Below, piece after piece: positions 36,136-48,200 of a stretch of 64,000 bases of DNA. Position 1 is the stretch's first letter. Every line of letters begins with the position of its first letter. The translations under genes were made by a program, and so were the position numbers. Below the pieces are notes generated by a model, which had not been told where the DNA came from, made no database searches, and saw only the letters and a list, made by a program, of their open reading frames with translations. Origin of the DNA: Dryomyza anilis (Eukaryota; Arthropoda; Insecta; Diptera; Dryomyzidae); contig OX638132.1 in the NCBI GenBank assembly GCA_951804985.1, positions 28,788,440-28,852,439 of the forward strand. Reading direction: 5' to 3'.

Positions 36136-36429
36136 GTGTCAGAATCCTTGACAGTTGTAGCACTTCGGGCATTTGTTATTTTTCTGGCTCTTTTTAAACT
36201 TTTGATGTCCAGAAAATGCAGCTTCGTCCTTTGTTGTCACGCATTTGACGTCTTGCAGGAGTTTCATTTTTATTACGCCGCCTGTAAATTTAACACAAAG
36301 GCCCATAACCTTTTATAATGAGTTTTAAAAACGCATGAACATTTTATTTTTTTCAAATTGAATATTTTGACAAAGCTAATAACGAAAACTTATTTCTAAA
36401 AAACATAAATGTACAGAAGAAAAACTTAA

Positions 36430-36905
36430 ATACTAATTCTTAAATTTAACAACATTTGATATTGGCTTCAGTTTCCAATAATTTATTGCTACTTGAGTTT
36501 GCATTTTTTTTTTGAGTACGTTGCCATAATAGAAGTGTGATATATTATTTATTTTCTATAATAAATAAAAAAGGTTAAATATAATATATTTATATTAAAT
36601 ACATTGAGTCCTTACCAATCACGCGATTAATAATGTGAATTATCACAAAAAAATGCATGCGACCATTTTGAGCAAACACGCAGAATGACGCACAAAACGA
36701 ACTAGTTTTTATTCGTCTTTATATATTTTATACAACTTTTATTATTATAGTAGGAAACCATTAAAATAATAGTATTTATTCTATTAAAACAAATAATATT
36801 GAAATATTTAAATTTATGGTTCAGAATATTTCGAATACTGTCAAACTAATAAGAAAACTTTTGATTTAAAAAGAAACAACTACTAATACATGAACTAAAG
36901 ATGGT
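36430..36905. repeat. Second copy of the 34-kb repeat core
   Basis: A direct, diverged duplicate of 34080-34550 (for example AAAATGCATGCGACCATTTT and TATTATAGTAGGAAACCATT). The right end seen in the first copy is missing; sequence changes at about 36905 to an unrelated GC-richer segment. Confidence 0.72.
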
Positions 36906-37255
36906 CGCGTGCCTGTTTTTGATGGCAGGGACACGCCGATAGGTGACACGCACGAGAAGCACGATAAAACACGTAATTTAAAAAGACACGAAGAAACACG
37001 GAAAAACACGAAAAAAGCATGGGAAAACATGAAAAAGCAGGCGAAACGTGAAAAATAATACCGGATTCATTTAGATTTTTGGAACCGGAATCGGTATTAA
37101 AAATGTGTGGATCCGGAAGCTGAATCGGAATCCATATATTTGGAATCCGCTATTTTAAAAATATGACAGATATTATAGGCCCTGACAGGGTACTCATAGA
37201 ACCGGAATCGAAACCGTTATTAAAAAATGTATGGAATCGGAATCGAAACCCATAT
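36905..37255 (+). repeat. ACACG-rich array followed by GGAACCG repeat, copy 3
   Basis: At 36905-37055 the words ACACGAAGAA, ACACGGAAAA and ACACGCACGAG recur. A similar GACACGCACAGGCGCGAC stretch lies at 37435-37510. At 37060-37255 the GGAACCGGAATCGG repeat appears, the same family as 4690 and 58738. Confidence 0.6.
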
Positions 37256-37800
37256 TTAAAAGAGTTTTAGTTCCTGTGACAAATAATTCAAAAAATAATT
37301 TTGATACTCTTTTATTCTCTTAAATCCATAAGTAAAACTAAACAACAGATTTTTAAAGAAATACCACGACATATTTATTTTCTGAAGTAAGGTTTTTTTT
37401 TTAATTGGGGTAGAAACTATAAATAACATCTTTAATGGGCGCGTGTCTGATTTTGGAGGCACAGACACGCACAGGCGCGACAACAACTAGCACGCACGGA
37501 GATTTGCACGCCAGAACTCAGATTTTCGGGCACGACATTGTACGAATATTTGGATGTTGCACTATGAACCATTGATAGATATTGTGCCACTCCAATGAAC
37601 AATCAAAACAAAATAAAATTTTAAATCAGTATAATTTCTTAAAATATTTATATTGATAAACTTTGATCCTATACTGCATTCAGTTTAAAATATTGAATTG
37701 AATTCATTTAAATATATATTTGTGATTTATAATTAATTGCTGTGTACTTTATTTTTAGTCAATCGTTTACCTGTCTTCCCTTAATTCTAAGCCTTATGTG
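37256..37800. other. Intergenic upstream of tRNA-Leu, no other gene seen
   Basis: It holds the second ACACG-rich patch (37435-37510) and otherwise AT-rich DNA leading to the tRNA. Confidence 0.45.
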
Positions 37801-37814
37801 CACGAGCCGACCAA

Positions 37815-37896
37815 GGTAGCGTGGCCGAGCGGTCTAAGGCGCTGGTTTAAGGCACCAGTCTCCTCGGAGGCGTGGGTTCGAATCCCACCGCTGCCA
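37815..37896 (+). tRNA. tRNA-Leu (anticodon AAG)
   Basis: An intact 82-nt class II tRNA. The acceptor stem GGTAGCG pairs with CGCTGCC, including one U-G pair, and A follows as discriminator. The A box is TGGCCGAGCGG and the B box GGTTCGAATCC. The anticodon stem CTGGT/ACCAG closes the loop TTAAGGC, so the anticodon is AAG, decoding CUU (and CUC after A34-to-inosine). The long variable arm of about 14 nt (TCTCCTCGGAGGCG region) is typical of leucine. There is no intron and CCA is not encoded. Confidence 0.97.
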
Positions 37897-37905
37897 AGTA
37901 GTAAC

Positions 37906-37910
37906 TTTTT
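37906..37910 (+). terminator. RNA polymerase III terminator of tRNA-Leu
   Basis: A run of five T on the coding strand (AACTTTTTATTT) begins 10 nt after the tRNA, the standard pol III stop signal. More T-runs follow. Confidence 0.8.
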
Positions 37911-38137
37911 ATTTTATTTTTGTATTAAACTTGTTATTAGTCATCGGAAATACGTTTTTATTTTTTTATTTTTCATAAAACAAATAAACTTTACAGTATA
38001 TAAAAGGAAATTAATATTTATAATAACACAATTGTATTATTTTACGTTCTTCACACTTTTATGGGGTTGGTAAACATCAACATAGTACATGACAAATAAT
38101 AGACGATAATTTAAATAGATATCAATGTTTAAATGAG

Positions 38138-39963
38138 TTACTTCATTGCAAATGCTTCAGCAGATTGTCGGAAATAGTCAGTGATCTGTTTGAGAATCAG
38201 CGGCGAAATTGCCTTTGCCACATTATGATTTAACTGTATGGGATCCTGCACAACAATACATTTGTCCAGCTGCAAAGCATACTCCTTGGTTGCTTCAGGA
38301 CTCTTCACATATGTTGAATAGCTGCAAGTAGAACATATAGTGAATGCAATATCTCTTTTATAGCAACACATACCGTTCGGGCATTTCCGCTTCAATTTGT
38401 AAAATTGGTGTGAGTCTTCCGAAATATGGACAGACCACATACTGTGAAAAACTGAAGTCGGCATAGAGCTCAAAGAAAAGTTTAAGAAAATTGGCGCAAT
38501 TTTTGGCAGAAACATCTACAATTTCAATGTTCAGCTCAGTTGGTTTCTTTTGCACAAAATTGGCGATCCACGCTAGATTAGATTAGAATAGATTAGTTTG
38601 GCATTAATTTAAATGGTTTCCGTTTGTTCTTACGTCCGACACACACAGCTGCATCCATGCTGAACTGCAGCGCTTCAATGGAAGGCAAGTACTTGTTTAT
38701 TTGTAGAAAGTAAATTACCATCAGCGAGAGGCTGTACGTGGTAATGTGATCGGTGAGTTTGGAACGTTCCACCCAACGTTTCAGGAACAAACACATGCGC
38801 CGTGCTAAAGCATTATAAATTCAGGAATTTTTAAATACTCTAAGAAATAACACAAACCTATTGGCTGCAACTCAAAGAGATACTGCAAGAGTTTGGTGTT
38901 GCAGTAGCCCAAGCTGTTGGAGAAGCCAATGTCGCACTCAATGTCCGTCTTGGCATTACAGACCCGCAATATGGGCACACGAGCATTCTCGATGGCCCTC
39001 AAATGCGGCCATGCCTTATGTTGTTTCTTAAGAGTATCGCGCACGCGTTTTAGACTTTGTTGAGTTTGCGCAGAAGCGCGATTCTCAAAGGTATTGAATG
39101 TTTTTCCTAAAAAAAATTATTGATTTTTTTTTTAAACGACTTAAATAGGTTATGCATTCCATACCAATGTCCACAAATATGTCCAAATCGGAGTTTCCAG
39201 TGCCGATACCCGTAATGCGTGAGCCAAACTTGTACAACTTGATTGTCTTATCCGGAAACAACGGCGTCAGCAGACTCATTAATTCCTTTTCAATCACATC
39301 ATACTCTGGAATTTGCTTGAGTTTCTCGGCCACCATTATATTGTGCGTGAAGAACTTGTCAAAATCATTCGAAATGAGGGATATAGTTTCTTGAAATAGA
39401 CAAAGGTATCGACACTATTGATAAAGAAAATGTTAAAATGTTACTTTTGGGCAACTTCAGCATCATTTTAGCACGATTTTCTTGTTCTGCTTTGCGTTTT
39501 TCCTTGCGCAGCTCATTGCGCGTTTTATTGTGCCCATCGACAAGATGCACAGCAGCCTTGTCGGCGGTGCATCCCAGGTCCAACTGTGCGCCAATTAATA
39601 ATATATTTGTACATATTTTAAACATTTAAACGCAGACCCATACACACCTTACATTTGTGACAATGGTACACACGCCTAATGCTGTTCAACTCTCGTTCCG
39701 GCACCAGTTTAGTGTTTTCCGTGGCCACCACAGTACTCAACTTTTGCCCGAGAAACTTTTCCACCGATGTGACTACATTCTCCAATGTTTTCAGTAGATG
39801 CGAATCTATTTGGTTACACGCTTTTCCATAAGTTTGTAAAGAGTCCAAAAACAGGTGCGCCTCCAGCGTCAAAGGATTCAACTGCAATTATCCACGTGAA
39901 TTACTGCTCCATGTGTCATTTATTTTATATACTTACATATTGTTGTATAGCAATCTCGCCCAT
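38138..39963 (-). CDS. Non-canonical poly(A)/poly(U) RNA polymerase (nucleotidyltransferase)
   Basis: Predicted to add nucleotides to RNA 3' ends. Coding exons on the - strand: 39963-39937, 39881-39648, 39583-39445, 39389-39165, 39106-38858, 38804-38634, 38572-38374, 38321-38138. All seven junctions keep frame and use GT-AG, giving 475 aa. Residues about 80-106 form a Cys2-His2-like finger (CHKC ... HLVDGH). The catalytic core has GSRITGIG (G189-S190) and DLD (D201, D203), with the third carboxylate at D267 (IECD). Then come the fingers/central helices (YSLSLMVIYFLQ) and the PAP-associated block (NFLKLFFELYADFSFSQYVV, CPYF). All three Asp are kept, so it should be active. It belongs with TUT1/monkey-king-type enzymes; I am not sure enough to give a symbol. 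The nearest upstream DNA is a foldback element 180 bp away. Confidence 0.92.
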
Positions 39964-40145
39964 TTTGCAAATAAATTGATGAATGATTTGTAGGGGAATT
40001 ACCAAAGCAAATAATAATAAATGTAAAATTGTGAAATCATAAAATACCCGAAATACCGTTTGCACAAAATCCAAACAGTAAATAATTTTTTAACCCAGTG
40101 TTGTAAATAGTTTTATGTTTTTGATATTAGCGCCGTTTATACGAT

Positions 40146-41540
40146 CCAACATGTGCGTGAAGTTAACAACTTTTCTCAACAACAGAAATAGGGATTTGGA
40201 GGAATTCTGGACGAAAGAGTCGATACTCATGATAAAACGTACATGGATCGACAGGTAAACTCAATACCTACTCAATTATATCACTGTCATATCTGTATAG
40301 TATTTATTTTAGTCATTAGATGCAGTTTAAACTGACCAAAATGAATGGACTTTCAGCTAATAGAAGTTGTTGACCACATCGCCTTCAAGGAGCACCTTAA
40401 AAATAATTGGACTCAATTCAGAATTAAATTACCTATCAGGCAGTGCAAACATTTTAATTCTATTCCGTCTAGTTTCAACTGCTTACCAAAATAAATGATT
40501 GCTGGACAAATTATGTCCATCAACTCCAGAAATTGTTTCCAACAACCATTTTCATCATGGTACGTCCATCGAAGGCATCTCTCTTTTTGGAACGGATAGC
40601 TCTAGAAATACAAATGGTACATTTTTGAAAAGGTAATTTGAATTAGAAATTAACTGCTTAGCAAGATAAATGATTGCTGGACAAATTATGTCCATCAACT
40701 CCAGAAATGGTTTTCAACAACTATTTCAAGGGGGTCTCTTGTTGTATTCTCCCTTTTTGGATCGAATGATCCTATAAAAATTATAATTACACTTTTGAAA
40801 AGGTTATATTAATTATAAATAAACTGCGTACTTATATAAGGCATAGCATATTATGCCTAACAACTCCTCAAACGTGTTTCATCAACCGCTTTCCTCCTTT
40901 AATGGCCAACGATGGTGTCTACTATTCTAAAACAGCTAGAGCTAGTATGTAAAGTTATATATTTTTGGATAGGGCTTAAAATTTGGATTTAGAATGTTTA
41001 CTTTAAAATGTGATCCTTTGATAAGAACTCACCAACAACCCTTGAAAGTGGTTCTATCATTATCCTTCGAAAAAATATGCCAGAGGATTTACTGAATTGT
41101 GGCGGAACTAGAAGAAGTTGAAGAAAAATGTTTATATGGCCAGATATGTGAATACATTGCGAACTGAACCCAGCAATTTTTATGATGATCCTTGGCCAAC
41201 AACCATGTTTAGCTACATGTCCACTGCTTTTTGGCACTTTAAACTGGTTCTGTCGGCTAAAATAAATAATTCACATACATGTCAAGGATACTAATTGACA
41301 GATATTGATAATACCTGTCGATCCATGTATCATTTGCTATGAGTATCCTCCTCCTTTGTTCACAAATCCAGAGAAACCTCAAAATCCGTCAACTTTTTGC
41401 CATTTGTCAAAATTCTCTTGTTCTTCTTTCCAGCTGTCAAACGCTTGTTTGTTCCAATTCCACCCGTTCCGCATATTTTGACAGAAAATAGTTGTTGAAA
41501 AAAAAGTTGTTAACTTCACACTCGCCGATCCAACTCAGAT
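40146..41540. mobile_element. 1.4-kb foldback element upstream of the nucleotidyltransferase gene
   Basis: The left end GATCCAACATGTGCGTGAAG, then TTAACAACTTTT is inverted at the right (AAAAGTTGTTAACTTCACAC, then CGCCGATC). Next inside, GTACATGGATCGACAGGTAA (40241-40260) pairs with TTACCTGTCGATCCATGTAT-type sequence near 41313. The interior has three direct units of about 165 bp around AAATGATTGCTGGACAAATT (40490), its copy at 40666, and a weaker third near 40830. No transposase is seen. Confidence 0.78.
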
Positions 41541-41814
41541 ATATTAATATAATGTCCAATTTACATTGCATTCAGCAACCACAGCAGTTGTGGAGCTGTT
41601 GGGCAATTTGCGCTGGAATGGCATGATACACTAAACATGTTTAGTGAGCGGTCGCCATTATTTCCAGCAAGAAATTTTTACGCTACATTTGCGCGATCTT
41701 TGTATCGATGACATTCGATGACATTTTAACTCAAATATTTATAAATAAAAATGAAATTAAGATGGTAAAATATGTTTTTAATCAATTTTAATAAAATATT
41801 AATAATAAATTATT

Positions 41815-41997
41815 TTGCTTTGCTTGCTGGCTTTGCGAGCTTCTAACAGTTCCGTAGATGTCAAAGCCTACAAAGCTACAAATAAAAAATGTTCTATTTT
41901 TTTCCACTTCAAAAGCTTGAACGCTTTGTATTTAGTCTAGTCCCATATAAACGCATGTATTTTTATTCATCTGTCAAAGCCAAGCAAGCAAAGCAAG
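41815..41997. mobile_element. MITE with TTGCTTTGCTTGCTGGCTTTG ends
   Basis: The left TTTGCTTTGCTTGCTGGCTT is inverted at the right (CAAAGCCAAGCAAGCAAAGC). It is about 180 bp, contains no gene, and lies in the intergenic region upstream of the TCERG1-type gene. Confidence 0.72.
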
Positions 41998-42039
41998 TCG
42001 TATTGAAACATCTGCTTTAGTCTGGATCTGTAGATTAAA

Positions 42040-42210
42040 GAAACAAAACGGTCCGTTAACGGTGCCGTATACGGAATACGATTCCGTATACGTTCCGTTT
42101 TCTGGATACGAAAACGGTCCAGTGAACGGATAAAGAAGAACATCGAAACGGATTTCAAATCCGTTAAGAGTACGTTATTAACATGTTACGATACGTAGAA
42201 TACGTAGAAT
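42040..42210. repeat. CCGTATACGG-type palindromic repeat
   Basis: Overlapping words CCGTATACGGAATACG and ATTCCGTATACGTTCCG, followed by AACGGTCC units and three tandem ACGTAGAATACG-type units at 42190-42220. It may be a decayed element; it lies 500 bp upstream of the TCERG1-type start codon. Confidence 0.5.
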
Positions 42211-42704
42211 ACGATACGTAGAAATGAATCGGTTCTTGGCTAAGAATGAAAATCTATGTAGAAATCTGCATTGAAACTCAAATAATTCTATTCAAACTTA
42301 AAAAAAAATATATTGAAAATCGAAATATAGAAAAACTGTGTCATGGTACAAGGAATTCCTCACATTTTTCCATTTAAATTTCGATACGTATCTACTGCCT
42401 AACCAAAGAAAATATCTAGAATTCTTGACGAAATCTGTACTTTGTGTTACTTGGTAAAATATTGACGTAAATGACAATATATGTTTGAGAGTGTGGGGTA
42501 AAATAATTCATGTAATATTTGATCAGGCGACACTGTTTTTGATTTATAAATCTGGCAACATTGAAGTATACATGCTTATGAGATGGCATCACTGTTTTAC
42601 TATAGTCAAATTTTTCATGTGAAAATTTTGTGAATTGTTTGCAGTTGCCGTGAAAAATTATTATTTTAATCCAGATATTGTGATAAATAAGTTTTTTGAA
42701 GATA

Positions 42705-45208
42705 ATGGACGCCGTGGTAGATGTCAATGACAGCGGTCAACCCGGAATAACAGAAAAGGAAGATCAAACAGACGAAAATACTGACGAGACTCTGGACAAC
42801 GCCATCAGCAATGGTGGTGACCACCCGATACTAGAAAATGGTGAAAATGCCGTGCAGCAGAACGTTATTGATTCGACAGATAATGACGATCCAAGGTTTG
42901 CATGAAAATATATTAAAACCATTAGTTTTATTAATTCACATTTTTAAGTAATTGGTTTTAAGTGTCCAAACACATTCGGTTGTGATGACAAATCCACTGA
43001 ATATTTTATTAATTAATTTTTTTTTTGTTTAATACATTCGAATAGCAGTGAGTTTCGCCCAGCAATCGGAAGTCGTTTGCCTGGAAAACCGTTCAGTGGT
43101 CCACCACCTATGCGTGGGCGCGGTGCCGGAAATCCAAACAATCCATTCACACGTGGTGGCGCGCGTGGTGGAGCCACCCCAAATTTTGGAGGAGGACATC
43201 CTGGCGGATTAGCGGAGCCCTGGCCAAATCAGAACAGCAGCGGCGGTAGCTTTAATCAAAATCCGAATCAAGGGCCCCCAATGAATGGTCCACCATTAGA
43301 ACTATGGGTGGAGGCCAAGACAGATGACGGGAAATCGTATTTTTATCACGCCTTAACGAGGGAAACCACTTGGAACAAGCCTGAAGGCGTTCATATTAAG
43401 GTTATGTCGCAGGTCGAAATCGAGGAAATGAACAAGAAACAGAAAGCTGCAGCTGAACAACCGCCGGGACTCAATGCAGAATCCGCAACAGCCAGCGATT
43501 CCGCAAATGCATCTAAAGATGCCGCGGATACGGCCGCCAAGGGCGCAGAGCCTATGCAACAAACGCCACCCAGTATGTTGACACAGCAGCCACCTCCCAA
43601 CGCGCAACCACTTCATCAACCACCACCAGGCATTGCACCCGGAGTTACGCAGCAACCACCACCAGGCCTACACCAACAAGCGCCGCAATTCTTTCCACCA
43701 GGCATGCATCCACCCAACTTTCAGCAGCCGCCGTTTGGCATGCCTCCACCAGGTTATGGTGGTTTTCCCGGCGGACCAACTCCCTGGGGCATGCCTTGGA
43801 ATCAGCACATGCATCCGCCGCCAGCGCAGCATGAACAGCCCGCAAAAAAACTCATCATTAAACCGGGCGTCATCGATCCCGCCGTCATTGCGCGCGCGGC
43901 TGAATGGTCTGAACATCGCGCACCAGACGGTCGTCCCTACTACTATCATGCGGAGCGTCGCGAGAGCGTGTGGGAAAAGCCGCAAGCAATACGCGACATG
44001 GAGGCAGCACGCATGGCCGCACATTCGGGCGCAACGCCGCAGCAGGCCAGCGTCGCGATGCCGCAACATGTGCCGCCCATGATGCCGAATCCCATGATGC
44101 ATATGCAGCCGAATGCAGCGGGCGGCTTCGATCCGTATGCTGTTGCGGCCGCCGCTGCTGCAGCTGCGGCTGCCACAGCAGCTGCTACCAAAGCGGTAGA
44201 GCCAAACAAAGCTGCGCAGGCTGCTGCACTGGAAAAAGAAACCAAGAAGGCCGCTGAGGAGAAGCGCAAAAAGGAGGAAGAACAAAAAAAGTTGGCTGGC
44301 AACAGCAGCAAGCCGGTCGATAAATCGCGGCCTATTTCTAGCACACCAATTGCTGGCACACCCTGGTGCGTTGTTTGGACTGGCGACGGTCGGGTCTTCT
44401 TCTATAACCCCTCAACACGCACATCGGTGTGGGAGCGTCCAGAGGACTTGATAGATCGCGAAGACGTGGACAAGGCCATTGCCAATACGCCGGAACAACT
44501 GAAGCATGTGTTGCCACCTGTGGAAAAACAACAACCCATGCAGCTGGAGCAGAAGGAAGAAGTACCGCCTGCTGTAGTTGTCAATAATGATGATGATGAC
44601 GATGACGACGAAATCATAAAAATACGCACGGAATCGGAATCAAGTGTGGAGGAGGTGCCAGCCAAAAAATCTAAAATAAGTAATGTGTTTTTTTTAATCT
44701 GCAGACGAACAGATGACCCTAATGTGTATTTTTACTTTGCACCAGGTACAAAAATGTCAAAGAAATCGGATGCAAATGAAGCGGCTGCCGAAGCTGAAAT
44801 GCGAGCTGCTAAGGAGCGCGCTTTGGTGCCACTGGAGATACGCGTTAAGCAATTCAAGGAAATGTTGCGCGAAAAGGATGTGCGTTAAGTTACATTTTTT
44901 TTATTTGGTTTTAAATGTTATCACTAATCTATATATTTATGAAAACATCCTGATTTGGACAGTATGTTCATCTCTCAACATAGGCGCGTACTAAGAATCA
45001 TAGATGCCAACCTAAAATTCCTCGCTTTTTCCCACAGCAAAAAATAAAAAATACTTCGTGAGACTTTTTCAGAAATAAAATCCCACAGCAATTAAAAAAT
45101 CCATAAAAATGAATTTTTCCCACGAAGTTGGCATCTATTCTAAGAAGATTTTTTCTTAAATTCATCCCAAAAGGTGTCGTGACAAAACTGAACTTTTAAT
45201 TCAAAATA

Positions 45209-45294
<86 letters not shown>

Positions 45295-48200
45295 GGTTGT
45301 TTATCTCTTTGCCAAATTTGGGCGGGATTGGACAAAGGGACGTGGCATCTTCCATATAACCAAAATTTTAAAAATGCTTAACGCCAGATTTCCTAAGAAC
45401 AGAGTTATAAAAAATCGAAACAAAAGATCATATTTAAAATTATAATCGTCGCGTAGAATGTTTGCTAGATTTGGAAAACGGGCGTGGCATCTCCTATATT
45501 ACCAAAAACTTAGAAATGCTAAAACTCTTGACTTTTAAAATTTGTAGAGGAGCCTAAGGTAGAGTGCGATAGTTTCGATTTTCTTTCAAAAAAAGTATAT
45601 CTGAATAATTTTTAAATTCTTTTGAAGGGTCTATTCCATAGACTGATGTTTCCCACTTTACCCCAGAAAATGTTTCCCACTTTAGCACAATATCGCAATA
45701 TGATTATTAGGAAGCATTAAGAAACAGTTGACAATTGTTCTGATTTGGCTAAGTGCTAAACGATGAAATAAAAATTGCCCACATTACCCCATGTCTAATT
45801 TTACCCCATGTCCCACATTACTCCATGTCCCATTTTACCCCAGGTTCCCCTCGTTATACAAATTAATTCATTTAATATTAATTTCTTATTTACCGCTTAA
45901 TTTATGCAAAAATTGTGTCCAAATAATTGATTTTATGGACACAGGTCTCTGCGTTCAGCACTTGGGAGAAGGAGCTGCACAAAATTGTGTTCGATCCGCG
46001 CTACTTACTGTTAACGTCGAAGGAACGCAAGCAGGTGTTCGAGAAGTACGTCAAAGATCGCGCTGAGGAAGAGCGCAAGGAGAAGCGCAACAAGATGCGC
46101 CAAAAACGCGACGACTTTCGCAAGTTAATGGAGGACGCAAAGCTCCATGGAAAGTATGTATACTATTTCGTAAATTAAATACGCAATTTATGCACATTTC
46201 AATTTCTGCAGATCATCATTTAGCGATTTCTGTCAGCGCCATGGCAAGGAGGAGCGCTACAAAGCCATTGAAAAAGTGCGCGAACGCGAGAGCCTCTTCA
46301 ATGAATACATCGTCGATGTAAGACGCAAGGAGAAGGAGGAGAAAATCCTAAAGAAAGAACAGGTACGTGCATTCAGTGTGTTTCTCGCATGGAAATGGGC
46401 ACATTTATGGCAAAACAAAATGTTCTCATTTTCGGCGGACTTTTAACTTTCGATTGCTAATGTCAAAAATGAATATTATAGACTCGGCGTCTGTCTATAC
46501 CGCACTTCAGTCTTACATACTACATATATTTACTATATATATATATTTTATAAATGTATATTTTATTTTCAAAACTATCTTAAAATATTCCTACTCCTAC
46601 ACGTAAAGCATAAGCCAACAGCTCTCAGCCTCTGTATTTATGCAAAGATTGCACCGTACACTCATTCAGTTTTAGCGTATGTTGTCGCAATGATTTGATT
46701 CGATTAAATGCGCACATTTCTTGGATGATTTCTTCTTCTACTTTTGCATTTAAAACCGCCAAGTGCCGCGTCGCCCAATGCAAACGTTTACAACACAAAT
46801 GGATCGTGCTGTCTGTGTTGCAGGTTAAGTTTTGCTATTTTCACAACGATTTATCCAGCGTGTGGTGAGTTAATTAAAGCATTGAAAACCAAATTGTGCC
46901 GACCGCTGACCTAAACACTAAAATCTTTCAAACCAACCAACCAATCGATCAAACAATCACATCGACGACACAAACAAATCAATCAATCAAACCCATTTAT
47001 GCGAATGCTCTGATGTCTATAGGCAGCAGGATGTGTGAAGCTAACAAGAAGCAGTCGAGACTCTGAGTTGCTCTGCTCAACTGGGGACTGAGTGATGACT
47101 GGAACGCCATTTCAATCGATCGACCTAAGGCGTGTTGCTGAGGGAGCAAACAGTATGAAAACTATACAAATTTGTTTTTTTCTAAGTTCAAAATGCAAAA
47201 AAATAAAAAAGAATTTTTAGCCACAATGTTCAACGTTTGCTCAAACAGCTTCAGTGGGCGTCTGGAGTGAATTTTGTGTCATTTTGAAATGTTACAAATT
47301 AGTTTTAAACGGCATACGTTGGCTTTTTTTTTAGAAAAACTAGATAAGCCCCCTTATTTTGTAAAACGAAACATGATTCGTTAAAAAAACGACCGAAATT
47401 TCTGTGAAATTGCATTAAATGAAATAAAAACGACAACGAATTGAACAAGTTGTCACTGGAATTCACGACGACTTACGTTTCGTTTTACAAAGTAGTGGTG
47501 TTAAGCTAACTATTCTACTGTGGAATATGTGTAATTTCGAAGATATTTTGTTGAAAATTCGCATTTACATTATTTGTTATTTCCCGTAATTTCGAATACT
47601 CGTCATAATAATACTGCTCTATTCTTTCCATAAATATTATAAAAACATCTCCAGACTAAATATACAACATATAACAGGCGGGCAAGAGGAAGGCAAACAG
47701 CAGTTTTCCTGTTGCAAATCAACATAGTTTGTATCAAAATCTGCCTGTTGTCTCTGACTTGGAAGAAAACGGCAGACGGTATGTTATAGAAATGTGAAGG
47801 ATTGCAGCTGCGCAAATATATAAAATGTAAAGGCAGACCATGGCAGTTAAATATGTTGTTTTCAAGCTGTAAAACGACATATTTTCGATATGTTTCCGGT
47901 AGAAAAAGGTAGAGTTTATATCAAAAACTTTCTGTTGTCTCGGACATAGAACAAAACGGTATACGGCATGTTATAGGAAGAAGAAGGAATACAAATGCGC
48001 AAATATATATATGGCAGTTAAATATGTTGCTTTGATGCTGTAAATCAAGATATTTTCGGTAGGTGTTCGTCAGACAAAGGCGGAGTCTGTCTATTGTCTC
48101 GGACCTACCGGACCGTCTACCGTTTTACGGCATGGTATAGGAAGATGAAGAAAATCAGAGGCGCAGATATATGGAATGTAAAGTCAGATCATGGCAGTTA

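Larger units (their letters stand above)
33648..36318 (-). pseudogene. Ty1/copia retrotransposon remnant (gag knuckle, protease, integrase pieces)
   Basis: Read on the - strand, the order is that of a copia polyprotein. First comes a CCHC-like zinc knuckle starting CYNCQGF (about 36150). Next is a Lys-rich linker, NCPEKKSSIKKRQGQ (about 35830-35910). Then come the protease active-site word DFGASSHMCSDKKEV (about 35525-35580), where DSG would be normal, and MIANKTSLHVEGVGN (about 34590-34650). Finally the integrase word AENQSGKRIKALRSDNGTEF is found at about 33700-33770. The zinc-knuckle region is cut by the MITE at 35912-36135 and the part before the protease by 35587-35811. Another repeat (33801-34566) separates protease from integrase. 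Reverse transcriptase is not found. It is non-functional. Confidence 0.82.

Noticed and set aside
34080..36905. The direct repeats at 34.1 and 36.4 kb as copia LTRs
   Set aside because: Integrase sequence of the same remnant lies outside the left repeat and the left copy has its own element-like terminus, so they are not a matching LTR pair.
43353..44359. Several - strand open frames of 69-205 residues under the TCERG1 exon
   Set aside because: Shadow frames of a GC-rich coding exon with three verified WW domains on the + strand.
47090..47150. Possible intronic C/D-box snoRNA (GTGATGA ... CTGA) in TCERG1 intron 5
   Set aside because: The boxes are present, but I cannot find a flanking terminal stem or a convincing guide sequence.
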